DNA of 64,000 bases, taken from the NCBI GenBank assembly GCA_013399855.1, contig VXAY01000768.1, positions 496,001-560,000 on the forward strand, read 5' to 3'. Of the stretch, positions 25,080-36,154 are shown in pieces. A model generated the notes under the pieces. It searched no databases, had not been told where the DNA came from, and saw only the letters and a list, made by a program, of their open reading frames with translations. The translations under genes and the position numbers were made by a program. The DNA comes from Oxyruncus cristatus. Taxonomy: Eukaryota; Chordata; Aves; Passeriformes; Cotingidae. The number at the start of each line of letters is the position of its first letter. Within the stretch, counting starts at the first letter, position 1.

Positions 25080-25691
25080 TTTTTCTTTCTTTTTCTTTTT
25101 CTTTTTCTTCTTTTTCTTTTTCTTTTTCTTCTTTTTCTTTTTCTTTTTCTTCTTTTTCTTTTTCTTTTTCTTCTTTTTCTTTTTCTTTTTCTTCTTTTTC
25201 TTTTTCTTTTTCTTCTTTTTCTTTTTCTTTTTCTTCTTTTTCTTTTTCTTTTTCTTCTTTTTCTTTTTCTTTTTCTTCTTTTTCTTTTTCTTTTTCTTCT
25301 TTTTCTTTTTCTTTTTCTTCTTTTTCTTTTTCTTTTTCTTCTTTTTCTTTTTCTTTTTCTTCTTTTTCTTTTTCTTTTTCTTCTTTTTCTTTTTCTTTTT
25401 CTTCTTTTTCTTTTTCTTTTTCTTCTTTTTCTTTTTCTTTTTCTTCTTTTTCTTTTTCTTTTTCTTCTTTTTCTTTTTCTTTTTCTTCTTTTTCTTTTTC
25501 TTTTTCTTCTTTTTCTTTTTCTTTTTCTTCTTTTTCTTTTTCTTTTTCTTCTTTTTCTTTTTCTTTTTCTTCTTTTTCTTTTTCTTTTTCTTCTTTTTCT
25601 TTTTCTTTTTCTTTCTTTTTCTTTCTTTCTTTCTTTCTTTCTTCCTTCCTTCCTTTTCCTCTCCTTTCTTTCTTTTCCTCTCCTTTCTTTC
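25080..25691 (+). repeat. 612-nt homopyrimidine tract
   Basis: Every base from 25080 to 25691 is C or T. A short CTTT lead-in is followed by the uniform 21-bp array (25090-25593), one partial unit, then CTTT, CCTT and CCTCTCCTTT units to the end. The minus strand is pure purine and yields open frames of more than 210 codons (25046-25693 and 25068-25727) encoding only K/R or poly-K, which are composition artefacts and not genes. Confidence 0.97.
25090..25593 (+). repeat. 24 identical 21-bp tandem units
   Basis: The unit is three TTTTTC hexamers followed by TTC. Counting from 25090, unit phase stays constant through 25593, giving 24 full copies, followed by an 18-base partial unit at 25594-25611. 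No substitution was seen between copies. The tract is also mirror-symmetric around each unit, the requirement for intramolecular triplex (H-DNA). Confidence 0.93.
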
Positions 25692-28158
25692 ATTTCTTTC
25701 CTTCATACCAACAGCACCCTTATACATTATTTAATCGAAGATTTCAGCTAAAACATTTTGTCTTGCAGGATTACCAGTAGTTTATTTTCTTTAATTATAG
25801 ACTAACTCTGATCTGAAAATGCCCAGTCAAGCAACTCTGTCTAACGCTTCTTAACTACCACAGGGTTTGGGTTTGGCTTTTTTTGTTTGTTTGTTTTAAA
25901 TCACAACAGATAATTTTTGATAAGGCAAAATTTCTTTTCTCATATCTGGAACCAGAATCATAACATTCATGCAATAGTTTTGGAGTTTTTAAATTAGTTA
26001 TTATAAACTTGTTGAATAAGAGAGAGAAAAATTACCCCCACACACACCTCCCACCGCCCCCAAACAGTACAGTCACAGCCCCGGTTGATACGCAAAATTA
26101 TGATAAGTCAGGTAACCATATTTAGGTTTCTCAGTTCTTTTATGGGTCCTGCCTAAGTATCATCCAACTGTTTTTGTAGATTCTTCTGTAAAATAAACAA
26201 AACTTTTCAACCACCTACTACATGCAGGAGATACCACTACCTATCAAAAAGTATACAGGAGTCTGTCTCTTTCGAGGCATGACCAGAACTGCTTAGGCTG
26301 ATTGCTGTACACAAACTGGGTGTTCCTGTTATACTAAACAACCAGAGGATTTTTCAGAGGAAAATTGATAATCACACATGTACAACATTTTCCCACGTAG
26401 TGGGAGGTGGCAGTGAAAATTGCAGTGTTTTGTAATTGCCTTACCAGGGATTCAGGTGTCTCCTCCAACTTGTGCATTTGGTGAGAATTAAACCTTGAAG
26501 TGTGAACCTTCACAAGTATTCTTTGACCTAATGAATATTTATAATCCTGAAAACAGAATAATTTTAAGAGATAATTCTGTTCCACCAAAACCTTTGCATT
26601 CTAACAGAGTATTTACCTCAGGGAAAAAGAAATCTAAAATTCTCACAGAAAATTTAATCCAGCTCATCCCACTTGGGTGACTACTCTCACAGTTGTATTG
26701 CTGCATCAAAGGAGACAGGAGCATTGCCTTTCATTTCTATATGTTTCTAATATGAATTCTAATGCTTACTTACTTGTCTAACTGCCAGAGCACATAACTC
26801 CTGGGGCATTGCAGACCAAAAGGCTAAACACCTATGTCAGGAAAAGGGATGGTTCTCTAAGCTTACTCCCCTTCTTATCATTTCTTATTTGGCTGCAAAT
26901 ACGGACAGGATCCATATTTCTTTTATGAAGACAACCTTCTACAAGGAATAGGTCAGATAAAACACTCTACAAGAAGAAAGTGATCCTTCCCTTGGGACAG
27001 ACTTGAAAGATAAAACTGGATGAAGCAGACACAGAAGAGATTGTCATAGTGAGACACTGAAGAGCAGCGAATAGGCAGCTAGGTCTCAAAGGAGACTAAA
27101 GCTATGTAGAAATTAACAGGAGCAGCATAAGGCTTATTGTAACCTTGAAAGTATTGAGCATATTGAAACCTTCCTGCAAGGTTTTCAGAAGAAAGTAAAA
27201 TCACATAAACTGATTATTTGAAACTATTCTCTCTCTATCCAGTGAGTGGATTTCTAGCCTTTAGAACTTATCTTGTCTACATTCTACTAAAAACTGTCTT
27301 TAGTCTAACTGTTTTTTTTTTTTTAATCTACTTTGAAGAATACACATAGACAAAACCAACTCCCTGTTCTGTCTGACACAAGCTTCTATCAGACCTATCT
27401 CTGATAGCTATTCATCTGGAATACTGTGATTTTTAGCTCCATTCTAATTTTCATGTATTTTTAACAGGTCTTGACACCTCATTTGAGGTTGTGTATTTCT
27501 CTAGTCAAGAAAGAGAAAATGGGGGATGAATACACTATGAGTACACAGGAGAATCACCTTACAACTCCTGTGGTTAGAGTTAAATGAGGTTTAACTCGTA
27601 GAGAGAGCAGATATTGGTAAGAAAGACATCTTTTATGATAGAAACCTCCACAAAGGTACAGCGCTGATTTTCCCCTGAGTGCTTTGCTTAATAGACATGA
27701 TTTGCCACTCTTGTTTCTATTACTTAGTTTGTATACAAAAAAAAAAATTCCTCTTGGCTTTGGGGACATTTTTTGCACTAAAAGTTGCTCAACATGAGCC
27801 TGTAAAATGCATGTCCAGCTTCCAGAATACAATTAATAATTAATAAAATGGATACGAGATTTTGTCTGATTGTTATTCAGATGTGTAGTGGTTAAAATGC
27901 TTCCACACTTACAATATCTACATAAAATCCACTGAAAGCTGCAACACCTGACATATATAATTAAGGAAATATTTTTTAAAAAGGAGAAGACAACAGTAAT
28001 ATTGATCATTTTGTTAACAGTTTATGTTTGAGTTGCCACGGTTACAATGTCATCAGTCCTGCTACTGCTATATTATTCACACAAAGTTTTGATTGTGCAC
28101 CTACTTTAACCATGAAAACTGCAATGTAGTTACACAAAGACATTCCAGTATCCTTTTT
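25692..28158. other. AT-rich DNA without recognisable genes
   Basis: No supported gene. A C-rich patch lies at about 26036-26085 and a T12 run near 27310. Open frames here are under 95 codons and unrecognised. Confidence 0.55.
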
Positions 28159-29610
28159 CATAGAATCATAGAATGCTTTGGGTTGGAAGGGACCTTAAAG
28201 ATCATCTCCTTCCAACCCCCCAGCCATGGGCAGGCATGCCACCCACTAGGTTATGTTGCTAAGGGCCCCATCCAACTCATCCTTAAACACTTCCAGGAAT
28301 GGAGCAACCACAGTTTCTCTGTGCAACCTGTTCCAGTGTCTCATTAGCCTTTGAGCAAAGAATTTATTCCCGACTTTTTATCTAAATCCCTCCTCTTTTA
28401 GTTGAAAACCATTCCTCCTTGTCCTATCACCATCTGCCCATGTAAAATGTTCCTCTCCTTCTTTTGGTAAGCCCCCTTTAAGTACTGAAAGGCCACAATG
28501 AGCTTTCTCTTCTCCAAGTTTATCAACCCCAACTCTCCCAGCCTCTCTTAGTAGGTGAAGTGCCCAGACCTCTGATCATCCTCATGGTCCTCCTTCAGAT
28601 CTGTTCTAACAAGCCCACATCTTTCTTGTGCTGAGGACCCCAAACCTGAATGCAGTACTACAGGTGGGGTCTCACAAGGGCAGAGTAGGAGGGGAGAATC
28701 ACCTCCCTCAACCTGCTGGACACTTCTCTTTTGATGCAGCCCAGAATACAGTTGGCTTTCTCGGCTGGCTGTGCACAGTCTTGGTTCATATCCAGATTTT
28801 CATCCACCAGAACCCCCAAGTTCTTATTTGCAGGGCTCCTCTCAATGATTTCTTCTCCCAGTCTCTATTCGTGTCTGGGATTGCCATGACCCTGGTGCAA
28901 CACCTTGCACTTGGACTTCTTGGACTTCTTGTGGCCCCACAAGTTTTTCAGGTCCCTCCAGATTGCATCCCTTCCTATTGTTTTGTCAACTGCATCGCTC
29001 AGCTTAGTGTCATCTGCAAACTTGCTGAGGGTACGCTCAATCTCACTGTCCATGTCGTTGATAAAGGTATTGAAGAGCATTGGTCCCAAGACAGAGCCCT
29101 GAAGGAAACCATCCTCCACCAAACTCCACATGCGCATGGAGCTATTGATCAAAACTCTCTGTCTCTGCAGACAAGTCCTTATCCACTGAATAGTCCACCC
29201 TTCAATATGTCTCTCCAATTTGGAGACAAGGCTGTTGTGTGGGACTGCGTCAAAGGCCTTACAGAAGTCTAGGTAGAGGACATCAGTTGGCCTTCTTTGA
29301 TGATTGCAGTCACTTGATCATGGAAGGTCACCAGACTGGCCAGGAACGATTGGTTCTTAGTCAAGCTGTGCTGGATGTCTTGGATCATCTCCTTGTCTTG
29401 CATGTGTCTTAACAGTAGTTAAGTGACAGTAGTTCTCTGGATTGTCTTTTCTCCCCCTTGTAAAAGAGGAGTGATGTCTTCCTTTCTTCCAGTCACCAGG
29501 GTCTTTACCTGACTGTCATGACTCGGCAAATAACATGGAAAGTGGTTTGGCAACTACATCACCCAGTTCTCGCAGGACCCTGGGATGCATGTCATCAGGA
29601 CCCATTTTTG
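28159..29610 (-). mobile_element. CR1 LINE, 5'-truncated, with RT region
   Basis: The plus strand begins with CATAGAATCATAGAATG (28159 on), the reverse complement of the CR1 terminal octamers, followed by the familiar TTGGGTTGGAAGGGACCTTA. Further in, the minus strand encodes CR1 reverse transcriptase through to about 29608, where similarity stops. The copy therefore spans the 3' UTR plus most of the RT domain, and lacks the endonuclease and ORF1. Frameshifts and stops show that it is inactive. It is the longest CR1 copy in the window and is well enough preserved to read most motifs. Confidence 0.96.
28865..29280 (-). pseudogene. CR1 reverse transcriptase fragment
   Basis: Part of the RNA-directed DNA polymerase that CR1 uses for target-primed reverse transcription. 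Reading from 29280 downward, the translated motifs are [14 protein letters not shown] (finger/palm), then [18 protein letters not shown], then the catalytic FADD at 29009-29020, then [14 protein letters not shown]. The longest uninterrupted stretch is 117 codons (29218 to 28865). The frame is broken before and after this, so no functional protein is made. The order and spacing of motifs match the avian CR1 family. Confidence 0.92.
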
Positions 29611-31326
29611 TTGGCTAGGCTAGCAATTCAGATGAAAATCAAAAATCTGTAATATTTAGCAGATCATTGTTAAGTTGAAACAGTTCATACTGCTGTATCT
29701 CAACCAGGGGGGAAAAAAAAAACCCACAAAAAAGTCGTCCTCCCCAAATCCCACATCATTAATTTTAAGATCCAGTTCAATGACTCATAAAAAGGTCAGT
29801 ATAACATTGTTGCTTATGACAGCACAATACTGATTTTGACAACCCTGGAAGGCTTTTACAGTCCTGTGATCTGATAGAATGAAAAGAGCTGATAAGGAAG
29901 CAAAAATGTATACATCAGGGAGACCTGGTTTCTAAATGTTATATATTTTTCATAGAAAGAATTTTAAGTGTATACTCAATGGAAATGAATGAAAAGCCTC
30001 TTTGTTTTTTCTTAAATGTCAGAGAAAGAGAGAGAGATTTAGTTATATAAATTTTAATGTTGTTTAAGGTTCAAAATTCAGCAGAAAGGAGAGAAAGAGA
30101 AGCTGGAGTGTAGAGAGAGAAAAAGAAAGAAAATAAAAAAGAATTTCCAGAATGAACTCCTTTGATTATACATGCACTTCTTTGATTACACAAGTTCAAG
30201 GATTTTTTAAAAAAATCTTTTTGATTATTTTTTAACTATGTCTGCACTGGAGAAAAAAATGGAAGACATAAATTTCACTTCCATGATAGAATCCATGTTC
30301 ACCTGGAAGAAAAAAAATCTTTGTTTTAAAATAAAATAATATTCCCCTTGGAGACATAGCTGAAATTTTATCTTTCTCATATTCACACTCTGGACACACC
30401 AACTACACTGCTCCAAAATTATCACATACCTGATATTGTGTTGTCTTGCACCTTTTGCTTAATCTACACATTGCAAACTGATTTAAAAATTCACAAATGA
30501 AAATAACACTCATGCAGATATTGCACCTTGCATTTAGCTTGGCCACACAAAAATGGTCTTACAGGACTTATTCCAAATATTCCAAAACTTCTAAATTTAT
30601 TGATATATTTGGGTAATTGCCAACAGTTCTTTATCATTTATACCTCATGGAAACTATGCCCAACTAAAAATAACGGCATTTTGCAGCCAGCTCATATTCA
30701 ATGGCCCATGCAATTAATTACTGGAACTGAACAAGTTGACTTACAGGGGAAGCAAACCTGCATTTGGACACATAATCAATCATTTTCATGTTCAGTTATT
30801 GGATCAGCAATTGTAATTGTAGTAAGTCTCATGGGAACATATATAAATGTATGTTCATATATACATCCTGAGTTTTGTTTAGCAGAAGTTAACAATTAAA
30901 GCAGGGAGTGTTTGTTTATCCTTTCCCTCACTTACAACACACAGTCCTTAGTAACATAAATTTTATGCTGCTAACCACATAAAGATGTAGTTAGGGAGAA
31001 TTAAAGACATAAAAATACTGTCAAATATCATTAGAAATACTGTCTGTATTAGGTGTTTTAACTAGATAATCTTGATATAGACATGTATGTGCACTTCTAT
31101 TTGTCTCTTCAGTCACAGCTTCGGTCTCTTCTTCCACTGTGGAAAAACAACCTTCGTCAGAGGTAGGTCAGAACTGTATTTTATTACACACAGGCCACAT
31201 AAGCCTTTAGCTTCTATTGCATTAATCCTGTCCTATGATGAGCTTTGATAAGATCTTCTGAGATTCATTCAATTTTTCCTAAAGGGTTGATCTCTGTTCT
31301 TGGTAGTTCTCCTATATTAGGGTGAG
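29611..31326. other. AT-rich DNA with one unexplained 123-codon ORF
   Basis: Between two CR1 copies in opposite orientation. It holds GA-rich patches at about 30018-30036 and 30088-30135, and the plus-strand frame described separately at 30528-30899. Nothing else is recognised. Confidence 0.5.
30528..30899 (+). other. Unrecognised 123-codon open frame
   Basis: An uninterrupted frame that is long for such AT-rich DNA. The predicted peptide has a tryptophan- and cysteine-containing middle and, near residues 90-107, a hydrophobic run (SAIVIVVSLMGTYINV) that could be membrane-spanning. I do not recognise a family. It could be a remnant of an old retroelement protein, or chance. There is no clear promoter, Kozak context or splice structure to support expression. 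Confidence 0.2.
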
Positions 31327-31715
31327 GTTGTTTCAAAACTGTCTGGATAGCTGGTCCCAGAGGCTGGTGATCTGTGACATAGAATCTAATTGGAGGCCAG
31401 TAACTAGCGATGTACCCCTGGGCTATATAATGGGTCTGGTCTTGTTTAACATCTTCATTAGTGACCTGGATGATAGGGCAGAGTGTAGCCTCAGCCAGCC
31501 TTCAGGCAGCACAAAACTGGGAGTAGTGCCTGATATGCCAGAGAGCCAGCCACGTTGTCCTCCAGGTGGACCACAAGAGGCTGGAGAAACGGTCCAACAT
31601 AAAGCTCATGAGGTTCAACAAGGGGAAGTGCAAACTTTTGCACCTGGGGAGGAACAACCGCATGCATCAGTATGGGCTGGTGGGCACACAGATGGAAAAC
31701 AGCTTTGCAGGAAAG
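31327..31715 (+). mobile_element. CR1 LINE internal RT fragment
   Basis: Plus-strand piece of CR1 ORF2. The translation in the frame of 31322-31777 contains NCLDSWSQRLVI, RPVTSDVPLG, LVLFNIFISDLDD, TKLGVV and, after a frame change, sequence matching the family's KRSN.KLMRFNKGKCKLLHLG block (31585-31650). The catalytic FADD position now reads PSGS, so the enzyme is dead. Both the 5' part and the whole 3' UTR are absent; similarity stops near 31715. Confidence 0.9.
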
Positions 31716-32499
31716 GGATCATTCAATGTAAAACAAATTCAGTAGAGCTTAGTGCTGTGCCATGTAAGAAGATTTGAGGAACAAAACAATTCAAATTAAA
31801 CATCAGAATCCTGTAATTTTATTTCAGTCCCTTACGTTGGCCAACATTTAGGTGGTGTTTCATGATGAAACAGCATAGAAACAGAAAAAAAGTATATCTA
31901 TATTTCCATATAATATAGCACGTAAATAAAAGAGTAGCCACATAGGAATTGATATCGGCAAGTCTAAATAGCAATAAAAACACTGTTAGTGGCTGTTTGT
32001 TATAAATAGAAGGTTATAATCATCCTGATTTGTTATGGTGGTATTGGTTAGTGTCTTTTTATGCAAAAGCCCTGCATAGAGTAATGAATCAGGAGGTTTA
32101 TGTTTTAGCTGTGAATGAGAAAAGATAAGCTATACCAAAGCAAGATGAAAAGCTTTTTCTTACTCCATGTTTAAGACACCATAACCAAACATCTTAGTTT
32201 ATAGAGCAACACCTTCAACAAGACTTATATACTTAAATACTGTTCAAACCAAGATGCTTGTTCTCTATTGCTTTAAAGTAAGTATTTAAAGTAAGGTAAC
32301 AACATACTAGGCCATCGGCAAATCTTGAATTGCCCACTTCCTAATACTTTTAAAATGGATTAAAACACTGCCTGTCAATAATTGCAATTTTTTTAAAATG
32401 TTTTTCGTTTATATAACAGAAAATTGCACACTGTGCTCTTGGAGCACCGTAATTCTTATCTGCGTGCAGGAAAAAATTACATCATTAGGGTTGAGACAA
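31716..32499. other. AT-rich DNA, nothing recognised
   Basis: No open frame, RNA or repeat is recognised in this stretch. Confidence 0.5.
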
Positions 32500-32890
32500 A
32501 AACAAGAAGAGCTTGAAAAACTTAAACTATGAAGAGATGTTAAGAGCACTGAATTTATATAGCCTAGGGAGGAGATAAGTAAGAGGTGATAAAAAAAGTA
32601 TATATAAGTATCTTACAGGAATTACCAAAGAGAAAAAAAAAAACAAACCAACAAATAAACCAGACAGGCTTTTTTTAAATAAGCAAGANAAAAAAAAAAA
32701 AAAAGGCATTTTAACTTAATTTGTTCTTGTAAGTAAAAGAATAGGTAAAACCCTGAACTTAAGGAAATGGAGACCAAAAAGTGTAAAAGCATGGTATAAA
32801 AGTGAGGTCAATTAGATAGTGGAATAACCTGCCAAAACAGCTATTATCACTGAAAGTATTCAAGGCATACCACAGAGGGAACCTATAAAA
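32500..32890 (+). mobile_element. Ancient CR1-like LINE remnant
   Basis: Highly diverged phrases keep the order of a CR1-type 3' region: AGAGATGTTAAGAGCACTG...AGCCTAGGGAGGAGATAAG (about 32530-32580), then a stretch with A-rich sequence and one N at 32690, then GTGGAATAACCTGCC...GAAAGTATTCAAGG (about 32818-32865), matching the family's 'ggaataggctgccc...ggaagtgttcaag' pattern. The tail octamers are gone. Far more decayed than the other CR1 copies, and the call depends on pattern memory. Confidence 0.55.
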
Positions 32891-34794
32891 AAAATTGTAA
32901 GTACAATCCTACTTCTATACCAAGATGTGTCAGATACCCAATCAGGCATTTCTAACCCTAGTATCTATTATTTAAGGATGATACAAAACAATAAAACACC
33001 AGCAGAATAAATAGCAATGCACAGAGATAGATTTTTCCTTCAGAAGGAATACTTTCATTTGTAATTTGCAGGATTTTTAAAGAAAATGGTTATCATAAAC
33101 TTGGGGTAATTTCTCTTACATAAATGCCCTCAGGGTTTGGAATACTCTGTAGAATTTTTTAATTTTCTTTTTTTAATTCTAAATAAATGTCTCAAAAATA
33201 CATTTGTAGTGATTAATTAACAACATAGACTGATTAATAAGTTGTTTAGGCTGATGTTGTTTAAAAGTGCTATAACATCAAATAATCTTGCAATTTTTAT
33301 GAGGTTTAATGTTGTGCAAAATGATCTATTAGCTCTGTATTGAAGCCTAAATTGTTTTTAATCTGAATGCAAGCAATTTTTCAGTTTGATGTACAATACC
33401 ATTAAGCCCTTAAAAATACTAATTTAACAAAGTTTACATATTAATATTCTGAGAACAATGTCTCCCTAAAGCATGAGCACTTTGCCATTAAATTTAGCAT
33501 CTTAAATTCTTTTTCTTCTTTTTAGAACCTTACTTAGAATATCAAATCAAGAAATCTCACTCTATTTTCAGAATAGACATCAAAAGATAGCTTGACGGAG
33601 TTATAGGTAACTTATTTAAAAATAATGTAAAGAGTGGATTCTATTAGTGGGAGATCTATGCTCTATCAATGCATAATTTCCACACAAATCACAAAGACCT
33701 AGTGACACGCTCCCTCACTATTACATGCCTCAGATTTAGTTATTGCTTAAGAAAACCAGTGTCACAATCACTACCACTAACACCAAAGAACCCTCAAACC
33801 CTCATTTATTTAAATTCACACAAAATGCAGAACAGGACATGCAAAAAAACCTCCTGTGACACAAAAGAAAAAAGGTAATTCTATATTATGTTTTCCCTGT
33901 TTGCATAAAACAAAACTTTTATACTTTTAAAAGTTCTATTACAAGTTATTTTTTGCCCAAAATTTTCAGCACTTTTAGACATCAGTTTTCAGCATTTTTG
34001 TGCAACCCTGAGAGGACCAAAACTTTTAGAAAAAAACATCAAAGTTAAGAAATTTCTGTACAACAAATGAATAGTAAACCGGGCAGTCTTCAGCTGACAC
34101 TTTCTTACTAAGTTGCTAATCTCACCTCTTCAGCACTAGGTGTGGCGTCTGATAACCTCATTCCTTTAAGATTACCTCAGAACCTTAATTAAATTTTTTT
34201 AAAGTATTTAAAATCTACTTTAAACAGAAAACTTATGTGCCTATAGAATAAGAAAAATACCCTAATTAAATACAATAATTAATCAACAGGCATAATACAT
34301 GAAACATAATCTACTCCTTGGAGTTAATCATTAGGTTTTTTTTCCTTTAAATAATAACATAGCAGAATCAGAATAGATTTATATAGTAATCTTCATAAGA
34401 ATTTCAGTTGCAATTGAGATATTTCACAGTGCACTTTCTGAGAATTTCCCCTGCTCCCACCTCATGAAGACAAAAAATGCCTGTTGCATAATGAATTTAG
34501 ATCCAATCATATTCTCATGATACATTTTTGTAAAATAAATTGATAGTGATAGATGTATACTTAAAAAACACCAGGCGCTCATCATTTTACATACACAGAA
34601 CAGCTTGATGTTGAGAACTGACAGAGAATGCACAATAGTTCTTCCTCTCATAGGATATCCATTTATTTTATACTGGCGAGTGTTCTTCTAGACAGTTCAA
34701 TCATTTTCAAGATGAATGTGTTAGAGAAGAAATGCTTTATAAAGGTCCCCACAGTATTTTTCTATGAGTGTTTCTGACAATCCAAAGCAAAACC
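32891..34794. other. AT-rich DNA without recognisable genes
   Basis: Nothing coding or repeat-derived is recognised. Open frames (for example 33669-33878 and the minus-strand 34424-34651) are short and lack motifs. Confidence 0.5.
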
Positions 34795-34970
34795 ATACAG
34801 GCAAATACACAAACCAAAACCAACCAAACAAACCGCCAACCACCACCACCACCACCACCAACAAACACAACCAAAAAACCCAAACATAAACCAAAAACCA
34901 AACAAAAAAACCCCCACACACAAAACCCCTCAAATCAACACAACCCCCCCCCCCACCCTCTCACAAAGTC
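34795..34970 (+). repeat. A/C-rich tract with (ACC)n and C11
   Basis: The plus strand is dominated by A and C, with seven CAC/ACC triplets at 34840-34860 and an eleven-C run at 34944-34954. Overlapping open frames on both strands (poly-P/T/K on plus; W/F/V/G-rich on minus) are composition artefacts. The C11 run plus neighbouring C-tracts could form an i-motif, or a G-quadruplex on the other strand. Confidence 0.9.
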
Positions 34971-36142
34971 AGAATATGGTAAACTGAGCCAGGAAAAGAG
35001 GTAAAAGAATTTATGTAAACCATTCTAGAAGAAAGCATGATGCAACAGTAACGCAGGATTTTAACGCAAACCTTTTCTTCTGACCAAATCTCAAAATTTC
35101 CAGTTCTAGCAATACCTGTCTTGATTTTAGCAGGTTGTTGAGGATTTAACCTTGCGTCCGAGGCCAAAACTTAGGCCACAGAAAATTACACATTTTGGGA
35201 AAATTCAAACTTTTTTAGAGAAATCCTTATTTTGTGTGGCAGAGCTGACCAGTAGAATTGACTTCTTGAAGGTGCAAGGAAACAGTGTAGCTTCTCTAGA
35301 GACAACATGGCAACTCAATCTATGTAGTGAAGTCCTTAACTCTGCTCTAAGTCTTCATGTATTTTGGAATCCCAACTTCTACATAATTTTCTAAATATGC
35401 TTTTCTATTGCATTGAGTAATAATATTAATTTACATTTTTTTAAAAAATCTGTATTCCAGAGTGCATTTTGCATCTGAGAATTTGTCTGCAGTGCTCAGA
35501 GATTTGGATCAACTGGTTTAATTACAGAATTTTATTGCATTCATACAGCAGCAGAATTTAATCCTTTTTTAATTCACTGCACTAACAGTCCTTATATAAA
35601 GAAAGTTCAGGAAGGAAAAGGATTTCCTGAAAAAGTAGTTTACATTGCTATTTCATATTTGTCTAAATTGATCCAATTCTTATACATATAAGAAAAATGA
35701 GCCAGGGAGAAATGAAATAACATACCTAAATTAACAAAGCAACAAACTAGATCAGTATTGACTTATTTACTTATAAGAGTGTGGTTTTGTTCCCCTTCAC
35801 TTTCATTGCTTAACTGAGAGCATGAGGGCCTATTTTGCCTTGCAGATTTGAGAAGACATATTCATTTCCTTAAAACACAATTTCTGTCACTGTCTTATTG
35901 CTGTCATTTCTGGTTCATGCACTGATTGGTTTATCTCACTGAGTGTTGATAAAAAGGCACCATAGACACCTATTTTGGGGGGAAAAAATAAAAAAAAAAA
36001 AGGTATTTTCACTGTTGCTGTGGGTAATGGAAAATATGTTTGTGTGACTCGAAACATGTACACGCCTGTGTATTTTAGTCATCTGCCCCTGCATTCCTTA
36101 GTATTTTATGTTGCATTACTTCTAGGAGTTAATTGACAAGAT
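34971..36142. other. AT-rich DNA without recognisable genes
   Basis: No feature is supported. This is the 5' flank of the RTE insertion; its last bases supply the left target-site duplication. Confidence 0.5.
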
Positions 36143-36153
36143 AGTGTTAGGTA
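36143..36153 (+). repeat. Left target-site duplication of RTE insertion
   Basis: AGTGTTAGGTA here is repeated exactly at 37321-37331, immediately after the (ATG)6 tail. Eleven matching bases bracketing the element mark it as one target-primed insertion. Confidence 0.9.
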
Positions 36154-36154
36154 A

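Noticed and set aside
25090..25593. Regular repeats considered as a CRISPR array
   Set aside because: Units abut with no spacers and are low-complexity; the genome is eukaryotic.
25046..25727. Two minus-strand open frames over 210 codons encoding K/R or poly-K
   Set aside because: They are the translation of the homopurine strand of a simple repeat; any frame without a stop-forming T stays open. No gene signal.
28628..29272. Plus-strand 214-codon open frame
   Set aside because: It is antisense to the CR1 reverse transcriptase, whose motifs read on the minus strand; the plus frame has no motif of its own.
34721..35004. Overlapping open frames rich in W/F/V/G (minus) and P/T/K (plus)
   Set aside because: All derive from an A/C-rich low-complexity tract with (ACC)n and a C11 run.
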